Source: Streptomyces sp. BHT-5-2
GTDB lineage: Bacteria > Actinomycetota > Actinomycetes > Streptomycetales > Streptomycetaceae
Length of the DNA: 64,000 nucleotides
Reading direction: 5' to 3'
Assembly (NCBI RefSeq): GCF_019774615.1
Contig: NZ_CP081496.1
Span: forward strand, 868,001-932,000
In this document: piece after piece, positions 8,186 to 15,277 of the stretch
Position numbering within the stretch: the stretch's first letter is position 1
Layout of the letters: each line of letters starts with the position of its first letter
Position numbers and translations under genes: made by a program
The notes under the pieces: model-generated
The model's input: the letters and a program-made list of their open reading frames with translations, nothing else
What the model was told of the DNA's origin: nothing
The model's database searches: none

Positions 8186-9721
8186 CTGACTGTCGAACAC
8201 CTCAACGAACTCCTGCTGATCTGCTCGCTGGTACTGCTGGTCGCAGTCGCCGCGGTACGGCTCTCCTCGCGCAGCGGGCTCCCCAGCCTGCTCATCTACC
8301 TGGGGATAGGCATCGCGATAGGGCAGGACGGCATCGGCGGCGTCGTCTTCGACAACGCCGAACTGACCCAACTCCTCGGCTATGCCGCCCTGGTGGTGAT
8401 CCTCGCCGAGGGCGGCCTCGGCACCAAGTGGAAAGAGATCAAACCAGCCCTGCCGCGAGCCGCGGTGCTCTCGACGGTCGGCGTCGCGGTGAGCGTGGGG
8501 GTCACCGCGGCCGGCGCGCACTACCTCGCCGGACTCGGCTGGAAGCAGGCGCTGCTGATCGGCGCGGTGGTGTCGTCCACGGACGCCGCGGCCGTCTTCT
8601 CCGTACTGCGCAGCGTCCCGCTGCCGGCCCGTCTGACGGGCGTCCTGGAGGCCGAATCCGGGTTCAACGACGCCCCGGTGGTCATCCTCGTCGTGGCCTT
8701 CTCCACCGCCGGACCGGTGGAGCACTGGTACGTCCTGCTCGGCGAGATAGCGCTGGAGCTGGCGATCGGCGCCGCCGTCGGCCTGGCCATCGGCTGGCTC
8801 GGCGCGTACGGCATGCGGCACGTGGCGCTGCCCGCCTCCGGCCTCTACCCGATCGCGGTGATGGCCATCGCGGTCTCCGCGTACGCGGCCGGCGCGCTGG
8901 CGCACGGCTCCGGCTTCCTCGCCGTCTATCTGGCCGCGGTGGTCCTGGGCAACGCCAAGCTGCCGCACGCCCCGGCCACCCGCGGATTCGCCGAAGGGGT
9001 CGGCTGGATCGGCCAGATCGGGATGTTCGTCCTGCTGGGCCTGCTGGTCACCCCGCACAACCTGCTCGACGACATCATGCCCGCGCTGCTGATCGGCATG
9101 ATCCTCACTCTGGTCGCCCGCCCGTTGTCCGTCTTCGTCTCCCTGCTGCCCTTCCGGGTGCCCTGGCAGGAGAAGACCCTGCTGTCCTGGGCCGGGCTGC
9201 GCGGCGCGGTGCCGATCGTGCTGGCCACCATCCCGATGGTGAGCGACGTCCCCGGCAGCGAGACGGTGTTCAACATCGTCTTCGTCCTGGTCGTGGTCTA
9301 CACCCTCATCCAGGGGCCGACGCTGCCCTGGCTGGCCCGCCGGCTGCGGCTGGGCGAGGGCGAGGAGCCCGCCGACCTGGGCATCGAGTCGGCGCCGCTG
9401 GAGCGGCTGCGCGGGCATCTGCTGTCCACGTCGATAGGGCCCACCTCCCTGATGCACGGCGTCGAGGTCGGCGAGCTGCGGATGCCGGCGGGCGCCGCGG
9501 TCACCCTCGTCGTCCGGGACGGCACCAGCTTCGTGCCCTCCCCCACGACCGTGCTGCGGCGCGGCGACGAGCTGCTGGTGGTCGCCACCGACCCGGTGCG
9601 GGACGCGGCCGAGCGGCGACTGCAGGCGGTGTCCCAGGGCGGCAAGCTGGCCGGCTGGCTGGGCGGCGGCGCGCCGCCGCGGGCCGAGGAGGGGCGCGTC
9701 CGCCGACGCGAGGCCGGGTGA
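8186..9721 (+). CDS. cation/proton antiporter (CPA1/NhaP2-like) with RCK_C domain, CTG start
   Basis: 511-residue protein with about twelve membrane segments in the Na+/H+ exchanger fold. Family marks are GLPSLLIYLGIGIAIG, SSTDAAAVFSVLRS and ESGFNDAPVVILV, the last carrying the ND pair. The C-terminal 90 residues form a TrkA_C/RCK_C domain (VGELRMPAGAAVTLVV ... LRRGDELLVVATDP) as in CvrA/NhaP2-type K+/H+ antiporters. The homologous N-terminus begins at a CTG (8186) preceded by AGGAAGG eight bases away. No ATG, GTG or TTG occurs in frame between the upstream stop at 8138 and GTG 8393, and starting at 8393 would delete the first two or three membrane segments. Ion specificity is not determined by sequence. 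Confidence 0.85.
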   Translation: MTVEHLNELLLICSLVLLVAVAAVRLSSRSGLPSLLIYLGIGIAIGQDGIGGVVFDNAELTQLLGYAALVVILAEGGLGTKWKEIKPALPRAAVLSTVGVAVSVGVTAAGAHYLAGLGWKQALLIGAVVSSTDAAAVFSVLRSVPLPARLTGVLEAESGFNDAPVVILVVAFSTAGPVEHWYVLLGEIALELAIGAAVGLAIGWLGAYGMRHVALPASGLYPIAVMAIAVSAYAAGALAHGSGFLAVYLAAVVLGNAKLPHAPATRGFAEGVGWIGQIGMFVLLGLLVTPHNLLDDIMPALLIGMILTLVARPLSVFVSLLPFRVPWQEKTLLSWAGLRGAVPIVLATIPMVSDVPGSETVFNIVFVLVVVYTLIQGPTLPWLARRLRLGEGEEPADLGIESAPLERLRGHLLSTSIGPTSLMHGVEVGELRMPAGAAVTLVVRDGTSFVPSPTTVLRRGDELLVVATDPVRDAAERRLQAVSQGGKLAGWLGGGAPPRAEEGRVRRREAG

Positions 9722-10081
9722 GCCGGGCGGGCCCCGGCCCGCCCGCCCCGGATCCGGCCCGGCTTGCCCGGCCGGGCTCCGAATGTGCGCTATCTCTCCA
9801 CGGATACCAAGGAAAAAGGCCGTGAAGCCCTGGTTGATCCCAGGGCTTCACGGCCTTCGACCTGTACAATCGAGAAGGAATTTTGTACGGATCACGAACC
9901 AACTCTGCCTGACGCAGAGCTGGCGCGACCGCTCGGCGGCCGCGGTCCCCTGCCACACGCAGCCACCTCCCGGTGCGGACCACGCGGTATCACTCGGTCC
10001 TGCGCGAGAGGACAGCTCTCGGTGCGCACCCGTGACGACCTCGCGGGGCGGCGCGCTACCAGGCGGCAGAAAGGCCCGGCC
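9722..10081. other. 360-bp gene-free stretch with a long inverted repeat
   Basis: No coding sequence with family resemblance is seen. It holds the hairpin at 9724-9745 and a perfect 18-bp inverted repeat (9816-9833 / 9840-9857, 6-nt loop) flanked on its left by AAAAA, so on the minus strand the stem is followed by a U-run. A dyad GTACAA-N13-TTGTAC (9864-9888) follows in an AT-rich patch. The MFS gene start is at the right end; the patch probably holds its promoter and perhaps a regulator site. Confidence 0.5.
9724..9745 (+). terminator. hairpin just after the antiporter gene
   Basis: GC-only inverted repeat beginning three bases after the antiporter stop: arms CGGGCGGGCC (9724-9733) and GGCCCGCCCG (9736-9745). 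No U-tract. Probably part of the terminator for the antiporter gene. Confidence 0.5.
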
Positions 10082-11380
10082 GTGGCATCCGCGGTCAAGG
10101 ACTCCCGTCCCGGATACGGACAACTGTTGCGCACGCCCGGCGCGTGGACCTTCTTGCTGCCCGGGTTCCTGGCCCGGCAGCCGTTCGCGATGCTGACCAT
10201 CGGCATCGTCCTGCTCGTCCAGTCCACCACCGGCTCCTACGGCAGCGCCGGCACGGTCTCCGCCGCCACCGGTGTCTCGATGGCGCTCTTCGCCCCGCAG
10301 GGCGGCAAGCTCGCCGACCGCTTCGGCCAGCGCGCGGTACTGATCCCCGGCGTCCTGGTGCACGTCGCCGGCGTCTCGACGCTGATCGCCCTGGCCCTGG
10401 CCCACGCGCCCCTGTGGGCGCTGATCGCCGTCGCCGTCCCCACGGGCGCCTCGACGCCGCAGGTCGGCCCGATGGTGCGGGCCCGCTGGGCGGCGAAGCT
10501 GGGCGGCACCCCGCTGATGCCCACCGCCGCCGCCTTCGAGTCGGTGACCGACGAGTTCACCTTCGTCGTCGGCCCGGTGCTGGCGACCGCGCTGTGCACC
10601 GGCGTCCACCCGGCGGCCGGCCTGGTCGCCGAGGCCGCGCTGACGCTGGCCGGCGGCCTGCTGTTCGCCTCGCAGCGGCGCACCCAGCCGCCCGTCCACC
10701 GCGGGCGGGGCGAGGACCAGCCGCGCGTCTCGGCGCTGTCCGTCCCCGGTGTGCGCGTCCTGATCGTGGCGTTCCTGGGCATCGGCTCGGTCTTCGGCGG
10801 CATGCAGGTCTCGCTGACCGCGCTCACCGAGCACATCGGCCAGCCCGGCATCAACGGCGTCCTCTACGGGATCTTCGCCTGCGGCAACATGCTCGCCGGC
10901 GTCGCCTGCGGCGCGATCGCCTGGAAGGTCGGCCCGCGCCGCCGCCTGCTGGTCGCCTACGGGCTGCTGGCGCTGGCCACCACCCCGCTGTGGGCGATCA
11001 CCGCGGTGCCGCTGCTGGGCGCCGTCGGCCTGGTCGTCGGCCTGTGCATCGCCCCGGCCCTGATCACCGGCTACACCCTCGTGGAGTCCCTGGTCCCGGC
11101 CGGCGCCCGGACCGAGGCGTTCACCTGGCTGACCGGCGCGGTCGCGCTGGGCCAGGCCGCCGCGGCCACCTCCGCCGGCCAGCTGGCGGACCGCTTCGGC
11201 CCCAGCTCCGGCTTCCTGGTGCCGCTGGCCGGCACGGCGCTGGCCCTGGTGGTGCTGCTGGCCCTGCGGGTCCACCTGGCGCCCCGGTCGTCGAAGGTCG
11301 TCACCGGGTCGGCGGCCGCCGCCGGCGCCTCCGTGGACACCGCCGCCGACGAGCGGGAACGCGAGCTGAGCCGGGCCTGA
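10082..11380 (+). CDS. MFS transporter
   Basis: 432-residue major facilitator protein with about twelve membrane segments. It begins with AVKDSRPGYGQLLRTPGAWT before the first segment; GGKLADRFGQRAVLIPG is the A-loop motif (GxLADRxGRR type) between segments 2 and 3. The C-terminal tail is cytoplasmic and ends in acidic/basic residues. Start taken at GTG 10082, which keeps the family-like N-terminus; in-frame sequence upstream to 9764 reads like non-coding DNA. Substrate unknown. It stands alone between the antiporter and the FmdB gene. Confidence 0.85.
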   Translation: MASAVKDSRPGYGQLLRTPGAWTFLLPGFLARQPFAMLTIGIVLLVQSTTGSYGSAGTVSAATGVSMALFAPQGGKLADRFGQRAVLIPGVLVHVAGVSTLIALALAHAPLWALIAVAVPTGASTPQVGPMVRARWAAKLGGTPLMPTAAAFESVTDEFTFVVGPVLATALCTGVHPAAGLVAEAALTLAGGLLFASQRRTQPPVHRGRGEDQPRVSALSVPGVRVLIVAFLGIGSVFGGMQVSLTALTEHIGQPGINGVLYGIFACGNMLAGVACGAIAWKVGPRRRLLVAYGLLALATTPLWAITAVPLLGAVGLVVGLCIAPALITGYTLVESLVPAGARTEAFTWLTGAVALGQAAAATSAGQLADRFGPSSGFLVPLAGTALALVVLLALRVHLAPRSSKVVTGSAAAAGASVDTAADERERELSRA

Positions 11381-11490
11381 CCGGCGCGCGGAGTGGGCCC
11401 CGCGCCCGACGCGGGGCCGGGCGTGGGGTCGGTCACCGTGGGGCGTTCACGGTGGACGGGCGCGCCGGAATACTGCAAGATGGAGCGTCG

Positions 11491-11517
11491 TTAGCACTCA
11501 ATGAGTGAGAGTGCCAG
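11491..11517 (+). promoter_or_regulatory. CIRCE-like HrcA operator
   Basis: TTAGCACTC-N9-GAGTGCCAG, compared with the CIRCE consensus TTAGCACTC-N9-GAGTGCTAA: left arm 9/9, right arm 7/9, spacer exactly 9. It ends 11 bp before the GTG of the FmdB-type gene and overlaps its ribosome-binding region, so HrcA binding would block this gene's transcription or early elongation. Confidence 0.75.
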
Positions 11518-11528
11518 GAGGAAGTCAA

Positions 11529-11876
11529 GTGCCGACCTACCAGTACCAGTGCACCGCGTGCGGCGAGGGCCTTGAGGCCGTGCAGAAGTTCACCGACGAC
11601 GCGCTCACCGAGTGCCCCAGCTGCAGCGGACGCCTCAAGAAGGTGTTCTCGGCGGTCGGCATCGTCTTCAAGGGCTCCGGCTTCTACCGCAACGACAGCC
11701 GCGGCTCGTCGTCCAGCAGCAGCCCGGCCGGCGGCTCCTCCTCTTCGTCGAGCGGCTCGACCTCGTCGTCGTCCTCGACGACCTCGTCGGACTCCTCGTC
11801 TTCGTCTTCTTCGAAGTCCTCCTCGTCCTCGGACAGCAAGTCCACGGCCTCCGCGGGCGCCGGCTCCGCCGCCTGA
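11529..11876 (+). CDS. FmdB-family zinc ribbon protein
   Basis: 115-residue protein. The first 45 residues are a zinc ribbon (PTYQYQCTACGEGLEAVQ ... LTECPSCSGRLKKVFSAVGI) with two CxxC pairs, then a conserved FKGSGFYRND segment. The remaining half is almost pure Ser with some Lys, Asp and Thr, a low-complexity tail. GTG 11529 is preceded by AGGAGGAAGTCAA, an excellent Shine-Dalgarno; the upstream in-frame start at 11505 lies inside the operator. Biochemical role of the family is not established. The CIRCE-like site just upstream points to heat-shock control by HrcA. Confidence 0.88.
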   Translation: MPTYQYQCTACGEGLEAVQKFTDDALTECPSCSGRLKKVFSAVGIVFKGSGFYRNDSRGSSSSSSPAGGSSSSSSGSTSSSSSTTSSDSSSSSSSKSSSSSDSKSTASAGAGSAA

Positions 11877-11924
11877 CCCGCGGCAACGGCCCGGCTCGTA
11901 CACCGAAGCCGGCGAACGGACCTC

Positions 11925-11964
11925 CGGGCCCCGCCACTCCCCCACCAGGGAGCGGCGGGGCCCG
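11925..11964 (+). terminator. hairpin terminator after the FmdB gene
   Basis: Arms CGGGCCCCGCC (11925-11935) and GGCGGGGCCCG (11954-11964) are perfect, and the loop contains a second short CTCCC/GGGAG stem. Lies 50 bp after the FmdB stop and before mtnP. Confidence 0.75.
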
Positions 11965-12035
11965 CCGCGTTTCCCGGACCGGCCCGTTCGACGACCGGCC
12001 TATGGGGCGCCGCCGTGCCCCGATAGTGTGACCGC

Positions 12036-12869
12036 ATGGCTGACGCGGAGATTGGCGTTATCGGCGGGTCCGGGTTCTACTCCTTCCTGGACGACGTGAC
12101 CGAGATCACTGTGGACACCCCCTACGGGCGCCCCAGCGACTCCCTCTTCCTCGGCGAGATCGCCGGCCGTTCGGTCGCGTTCCTGCCCCGGCACGGCCGC
12201 GGCCACCACCTCCCGCCGCACCGCATCAACTACCGCGCCAACCTCTGGGCGCTGCGCTCCCTCGGCGTCCGCCAGGTCCTTGGCCCGTGCGCGGTCGGCG
12301 GCCTGCGACCCGAGTACGGCCCCGGCACGCTGCTCGTCCCCGACCAGCTCGTGGACCGCACCAAGGCCCGCGTCCAGACGTACTTCGACGGCGAGCCGCT
12401 CCCGGACGGCAGTGTGCCCAACGTCGTCCACCTCACCTTCGCCGACCCCTACTGCCCCGCCGGCCGCCGGGCCGCACTCGGGGCCGCGCGCGGCCGCGAC
12501 TGGGAGCCGGTCGACGGCGGCACCCTCGTGGTGATCGAGGGGCCGCGGTTCTCCACCCGGGCCGAGTCGCGCTGGCACGCCGCCCAGGGCTGGTCGGTGG
12601 TGGGCATGACCGGCCATCCCGAAGCCGTCCTGGCTCGCGAGCTGAGCCTCTGCTACACCTCGGTCACACTGGTCACGGACCTGGACGCGGGCGCCGAGGC
12701 CGGCGACGGCGTCTCCCACGAGGAGGTCCTCAAGGTCTTCGGCGAGAACATCGGCCGGCTGCGCGAGGTGCTCTTCGACACCGTCGCCGCACTGCCCGCC
12801 ACCGCCGACCGGGCCTGCCCGTGCACGGACGCGCACCAGGGGTGGGACCTGGGGATCGAACTGCCTTAG
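12036..12869 (+). CDS. mtnP: S-methyl-5'-thioadenosine phosphorylase
   Basis: 277-residue PNP/UDP phosphorylase superfamily enzyme that cleaves methylthioadenosine to adenine and methylthioribose 1-phosphate (methionine salvage, polyamine by-product removal). Marks: IGVIGGSGFYSFLDD at the N-terminus, FLPRHGRGHHLPPHRINYRA (phosphate site RH and base site), IEGPRFSTRAESRWH, and VGMTGHPEAVLARE, where MTA phosphorylases have MT.xPEA. Length and motifs fit the MTAP branch rather than purine nucleoside phosphorylase. Preceded by a hairpin and transcribed alone. Confidence 0.92.
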   Translation: MADAEIGVIGGSGFYSFLDDVTEITVDTPYGRPSDSLFLGEIAGRSVAFLPRHGRGHHLPPHRINYRANLWALRSLGVRQVLGPCAVGGLRPEYGPGTLLVPDQLVDRTKARVQTYFDGEPLPDGSVPNVVHLTFADPYCPAGRRAALGAARGRDWEPVDGGTLVVIEGPRFSTRAESRWHAAQGWSVVGMTGHPEAVLARELSLCYTSVTLVTDLDAGAEAGDGVSHEEVLKVFGENIGRLREVLFDTVAALPATADRACPCTDAHQGWDLGIELP

Positions 12870-12921
12870 GGGCAGCTCTCGGGCGTGGGGCGGGCCGGGT
12901 TCCCACTGACGGGTGACGGAG

Positions 12922-12949
12922 TTGTCCACAACCGCGGGGCCGTCCACAG
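12922..12949 (+). other. DnaA-box-like pair
   Basis: A perfect actinomycete DnaA box TTGTCCACA (12922-12930) and a weaker copy CGTCCACAG (12941-12949) lie 11 bp apart in the gap after mtnP. This is far short of the cluster of boxes needed for an origin, so at most a titration or regulatory site. Confidence 0.35.
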
Positions 12950-13044
12950 GCCGGAGCGGGCCGCGGCGGATTGCGGCACGGTGGTGATCGCCGGGTCCGA
13001 ACGGCGGGCCCGCTTTTGCACCCCAACCCCAGGCGGTGATGACC

Positions 13045-13287
13045 ATGTCCGCGCCCACTCCGACCCCGCCCCTGCCCACTCCCCCGCGGTGTGAAGTGCC
13101 GCACTTCGCCCCGGTCCGCGTGGGCGGCATCCGTGCCCGATGGCGCGGGCCGGCAAGCCGGCGTCTGCTCGCCGCCGCCCTGGCCGCGACCGCCGCAGCA
13201 CTGGCCACCGGCCTGTCGCACCACCCGGTCCGCACCGCGTCCGCCCCCGCCACCTGCCCCGCCGCCGCACCCTGCCGGGGGTGGTGA
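13045..13287 (+). CDS. small Pro-rich membrane protein, possible truncated SAF/CpaB-like gene
   Basis: 80 residues: Pro/Thr-rich start (MSAPTPTPPLPTPP), CEVPHFAPVRVGG, then an Arg-rich patch and one membrane segment RRLLAAALAATAAALATGL, ending shortly after. In related streptomycetes a SAF-domain (CpaB/RcpC-like) protein with a similar N-terminus lies just before mscL. Here the SAF domain that should follow the membrane segment is missing in all three plus frames, so this may be a decayed remnant. No convincing Shine-Dalgarno. Treat as uncertain. Confidence 0.4.
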   Translation: MSAPTPTPPLPTPPRCEVPHFAPVRVGGIRARWRGPASRRLLAAALAATAAALATGLSHHPVRTASAPATCPAAAPCRGW

Positions 13288-13716
13288 CGGTGCCGGGGCC
13301 GCGCCAAGATCGAGTGGCGTCCACCGTCCGGGGACGCGAGACTTCTCCGAGTGGCGGGGCACCTGCCGCGCGCCCGTTACGAGGGCGCGCCCGCACCACC
13401 GATACCGATGCCGCTATCGGCACCGCCGCACCAATCGCCGCCGCGAGGGCCCTGCCGAGCGGACGGATCCGCCGCTCCCCCGCGGCTCCCCGCTCCCGTC
13501 CGGCCACCCCTCCGCCTCCTGCGAGCCGGCCTCGGCACGGCCCGGTCCCCGGGGTCCGCCGCCTCCGTACGGGTCTCCGCACCGGTATCCGCACGGGTGC
13601 ACCGGTCGCTCGCCGGTTCGTGTGGCGCAATTGGACACCGCTGCCCCGCCCTGCCGTAAGTTGCGGTGCTGATCGTCGGTGCACCGTCCGGAGCAAGCGT
13701 GGAAAGAGGCTGTCAG
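13288..13716. other. 429-bp gene-free stretch before mscL
   Basis: Open frames exist on both strands but their translations are Pro/Arg/Ala-rich without family resemblance and have no ribosome site. It may contain decayed remains of the gene at 13045. The last 60 bp should hold the mscL promoter; GAAAGAGG lies before the mscL GTG. Confidence 0.5.
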
Positions 13717-14223
13717 GTGAGCGAGCACAAGAGCGTCCTCCAGGGATTCAAGGAATTCCTGATGCGCGGCAACGTCATCGAACTCGCGGTGGCGGTCGTC
13801 GTCGGCGCGGCGTTCACGAACATCGTCAATGCGGTCGTGAAGGGCTTCATCAACCCGATCGTCGGTGCCTTCGGCTCGAAGAACCTCGACAACTACCAGA
13901 CCTGCCTCACCGCCACGTGCGCGGTGGACAAGAAGACCGGCCAGTACGTGGACGGGATCTACGTCCTGTGGGGCTCGGTGCTCAGCGCGGCGCTGACGTT
14001 CCTGATCACCGCGGCCGTCGTCTACTTCCTCATGATCCTGCCGATGAACAGGTGGAAGGCCCGGCAGGACGCGAAGAAGCCGGTCGACGCGACTCCGGCG
14101 GGCCCGACCGAGATCGAACTGCTCACCGAGATCCGCGATGCCCTGATCGCCCAGCGCAACGGCAACTCCGCAGTTCCGGAGGCAGCCGCCGCGGCGATCA
14201 TCGCGCAGAAGACCCAGAAGTAG
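13717..14223 (+). CDS. mscL: large-conductance mechanosensitive channel MscL
   Basis: 168 residues; a homopentameric membrane channel that opens under osmotic downshock. The N-terminal amphipathic helix and first segment read GFKEFLMRGNVIELAVAVVV followed by GAAFTNIVNAVVKGFINPIVGAFG, the most conserved MscL block. A periplasmic loop (about 60-85) contains a CLTATC pair, and the second segment AALTFLITAAVVYFLMILPM is followed by a charged C-terminal helix (EIELLTEIRDAL). GTG 13717 is the family start, with GAAAGAGG upstream; an ATG at 13666 in frame would add a non-conserved leader. The extracellular loop is longer than in E. coli, as usual for actinomycetes. Confidence 0.95.
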   Translation: MSEHKSVLQGFKEFLMRGNVIELAVAVVVGAAFTNIVNAVVKGFINPIVGAFGSKNLDNYQTCLTATCAVDKKTGQYVDGIYVLWGSVLSAALTFLITAAVVYFLMILPMNRWKARQDAKKPVDATPAGPTEIELLTEIRDALIAQRNGNSAVPEAAAAAIIAQKTQK

Positions 14224-14262
14224 CGGGCACCATGGTCGGCCCACGCCGCCCCGTCGCCTCGC

Positions 14263-14589
14263 TCAGAGGTGGTGGGGCGGTTTTTCGTCGAGGAAGCGGG
14301 CGAGGTCGGCGGCACTGCCCGAGGCGGTGGGGCGCTCGCCCCAGCCGCGATCGGTGTCGTCCGAGGACCGTCGGCTCAGCGGATCGTCGAAGATCAGGGC
14401 CGCGGCCTTCCCGCCGACGCTTTTGGGGGCGGGGGACGCGGTGGGGGCGGGTGCCGCCGCGGCGGCCTCGGCGGCCGGGGTCGTGTCCACGCTGTCGGGG
14501 GCGGTGTTCGTCGCCTCCGGAGCGGGGGTGTCCTGACCGGCCCGGGCGGGCGGCTGGGTCTGGGACTGCGGCTGGGACTCGGTGCTCAC
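14263..14589 (-). CDS. small hypothetical protein, Pro/Ala-rich with conserved C-terminal part
   Basis: 108 residues, no recognised domain. The first half is disordered (Gln, Pro, Ala, Thr); the second half, GGKAAALIFDDPLSRRSSDDTDRGWGE and DLARFLDEKPPHHL at the end, looks constrained and is the kind of segment conserved among streptomycete homologues that sit next to mscL. Starts with GTG at 14589; the Shine-Dalgarno is weak (CTGAAG). Convergent with mscL, 39 bp between the stops. No membrane segment or signal peptide. Confidence 0.6.
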   Translation of the reverse strand: MSTESQPQSQTQPPARAGQDTPAPEATNTAPDSVDTTPAAEAAAAAPAPTASPAPKSVGGKAAALIFDDPLSRRSSDDTDRGWGERPTASGSAADLARFLDEKPPHHL

Positions 14590-15277
14590 GTCTTCAGGGT
14601 ACGGGGGAGCGGTACGGGGAGTCGGCCGAGGACCGCTGGGGGCGGACGGGGACGGTCGGCCGGGAGTGGGGCTGGGACCCACGCCGACCCGTCAGAAGCG
14701 CCCTAGGGGTTCCACATGGCGGATTCATGGGTGGGGGTGGGGTGGGGGCGGTGGGTGCCGTGCGGGCGGGTGGGAGGTCCGTGGTCGCCGCGGCCGCGCC
14801 CGCGGCCGAGCGGCCGGTCGCGTTCGGAACCAGGGAGGGGGTGGGGGTGGGGGGAGTGCCCACGGGTCGTGCGGTGCGGCATGGCTACCGGGCTTCCGTG
14901 CGGGGGCGGGAATTCCCACGCTAGGAGCGTCTGTGGGGCATGGCCCGTCGGCTGCGCCATCGGGGTGGTGGAGGTGGTGGAGCAGTGCGGGAGGCGGCCG
15001 GCCCTTGTAGGTGGTCGGCCCTCGCGGTGGGCGACCCTGGCGGTGATCGGCGCTGGCGGTGATCGGCGCTTGTAGGCGGTGATCGGCCCCGTAGTGGGCG
15101 GACCTCGCCGTGGCCCGTCCTCGCGGCGGCCGGTCCTCGCGTCGGTCGGTCCAGGCGGTGATCGGTGCCGGCCGTGGGCGGACCTCGTAGTGGGCCGTGT
15201 CCTCATAGTGGGCCGTGTCCTCGCTACGGGGCGTCTTCGCCGTGGCCGGGACGCGCCGTGGCCAGGCCCTGGGTCGG
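14590..15277. other. 688-bp gene-poor patch with G-runs and degenerate repeats
   Basis: No coding sequence could be supported on either strand. It contains a G-rich run (14729-14756, at least four runs of three or more G on the plus strand, able to form a G-quadruplex), a second G-run near 14838-14853, and a degenerate repeat block listed separately. The composition is unlike the coding regions on both sides. Confidence 0.6.
15005..15235. repeat. degenerate short repeats
   Basis: Imperfect direct repeats: GGCGGTGATCGG recurs at about 15049, 15056-15067 and 15075, and again near 15154; TAGTGGGCCGTGTCCTC occurs twice in tandem at about 15188-15222; GTGGGCGGACCTCG occurs twice. Units vary and spacing is irregular, so this is not a CRISPR array. 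Probably decayed intergenic DNA that expanded by slippage. Confidence 0.55.

Noticed and set aside
12922..12949. Replication origin
   Set aside because: Only one perfect and one weak DnaA box; streptomycete oriC has many boxes between dnaA and dnaN, and neither gene is here.
15005..15235. CRISPR-like array
   Set aside because: Repeats are short, irregular in sequence and spacing, and no cas gene is present anywhere in the window.
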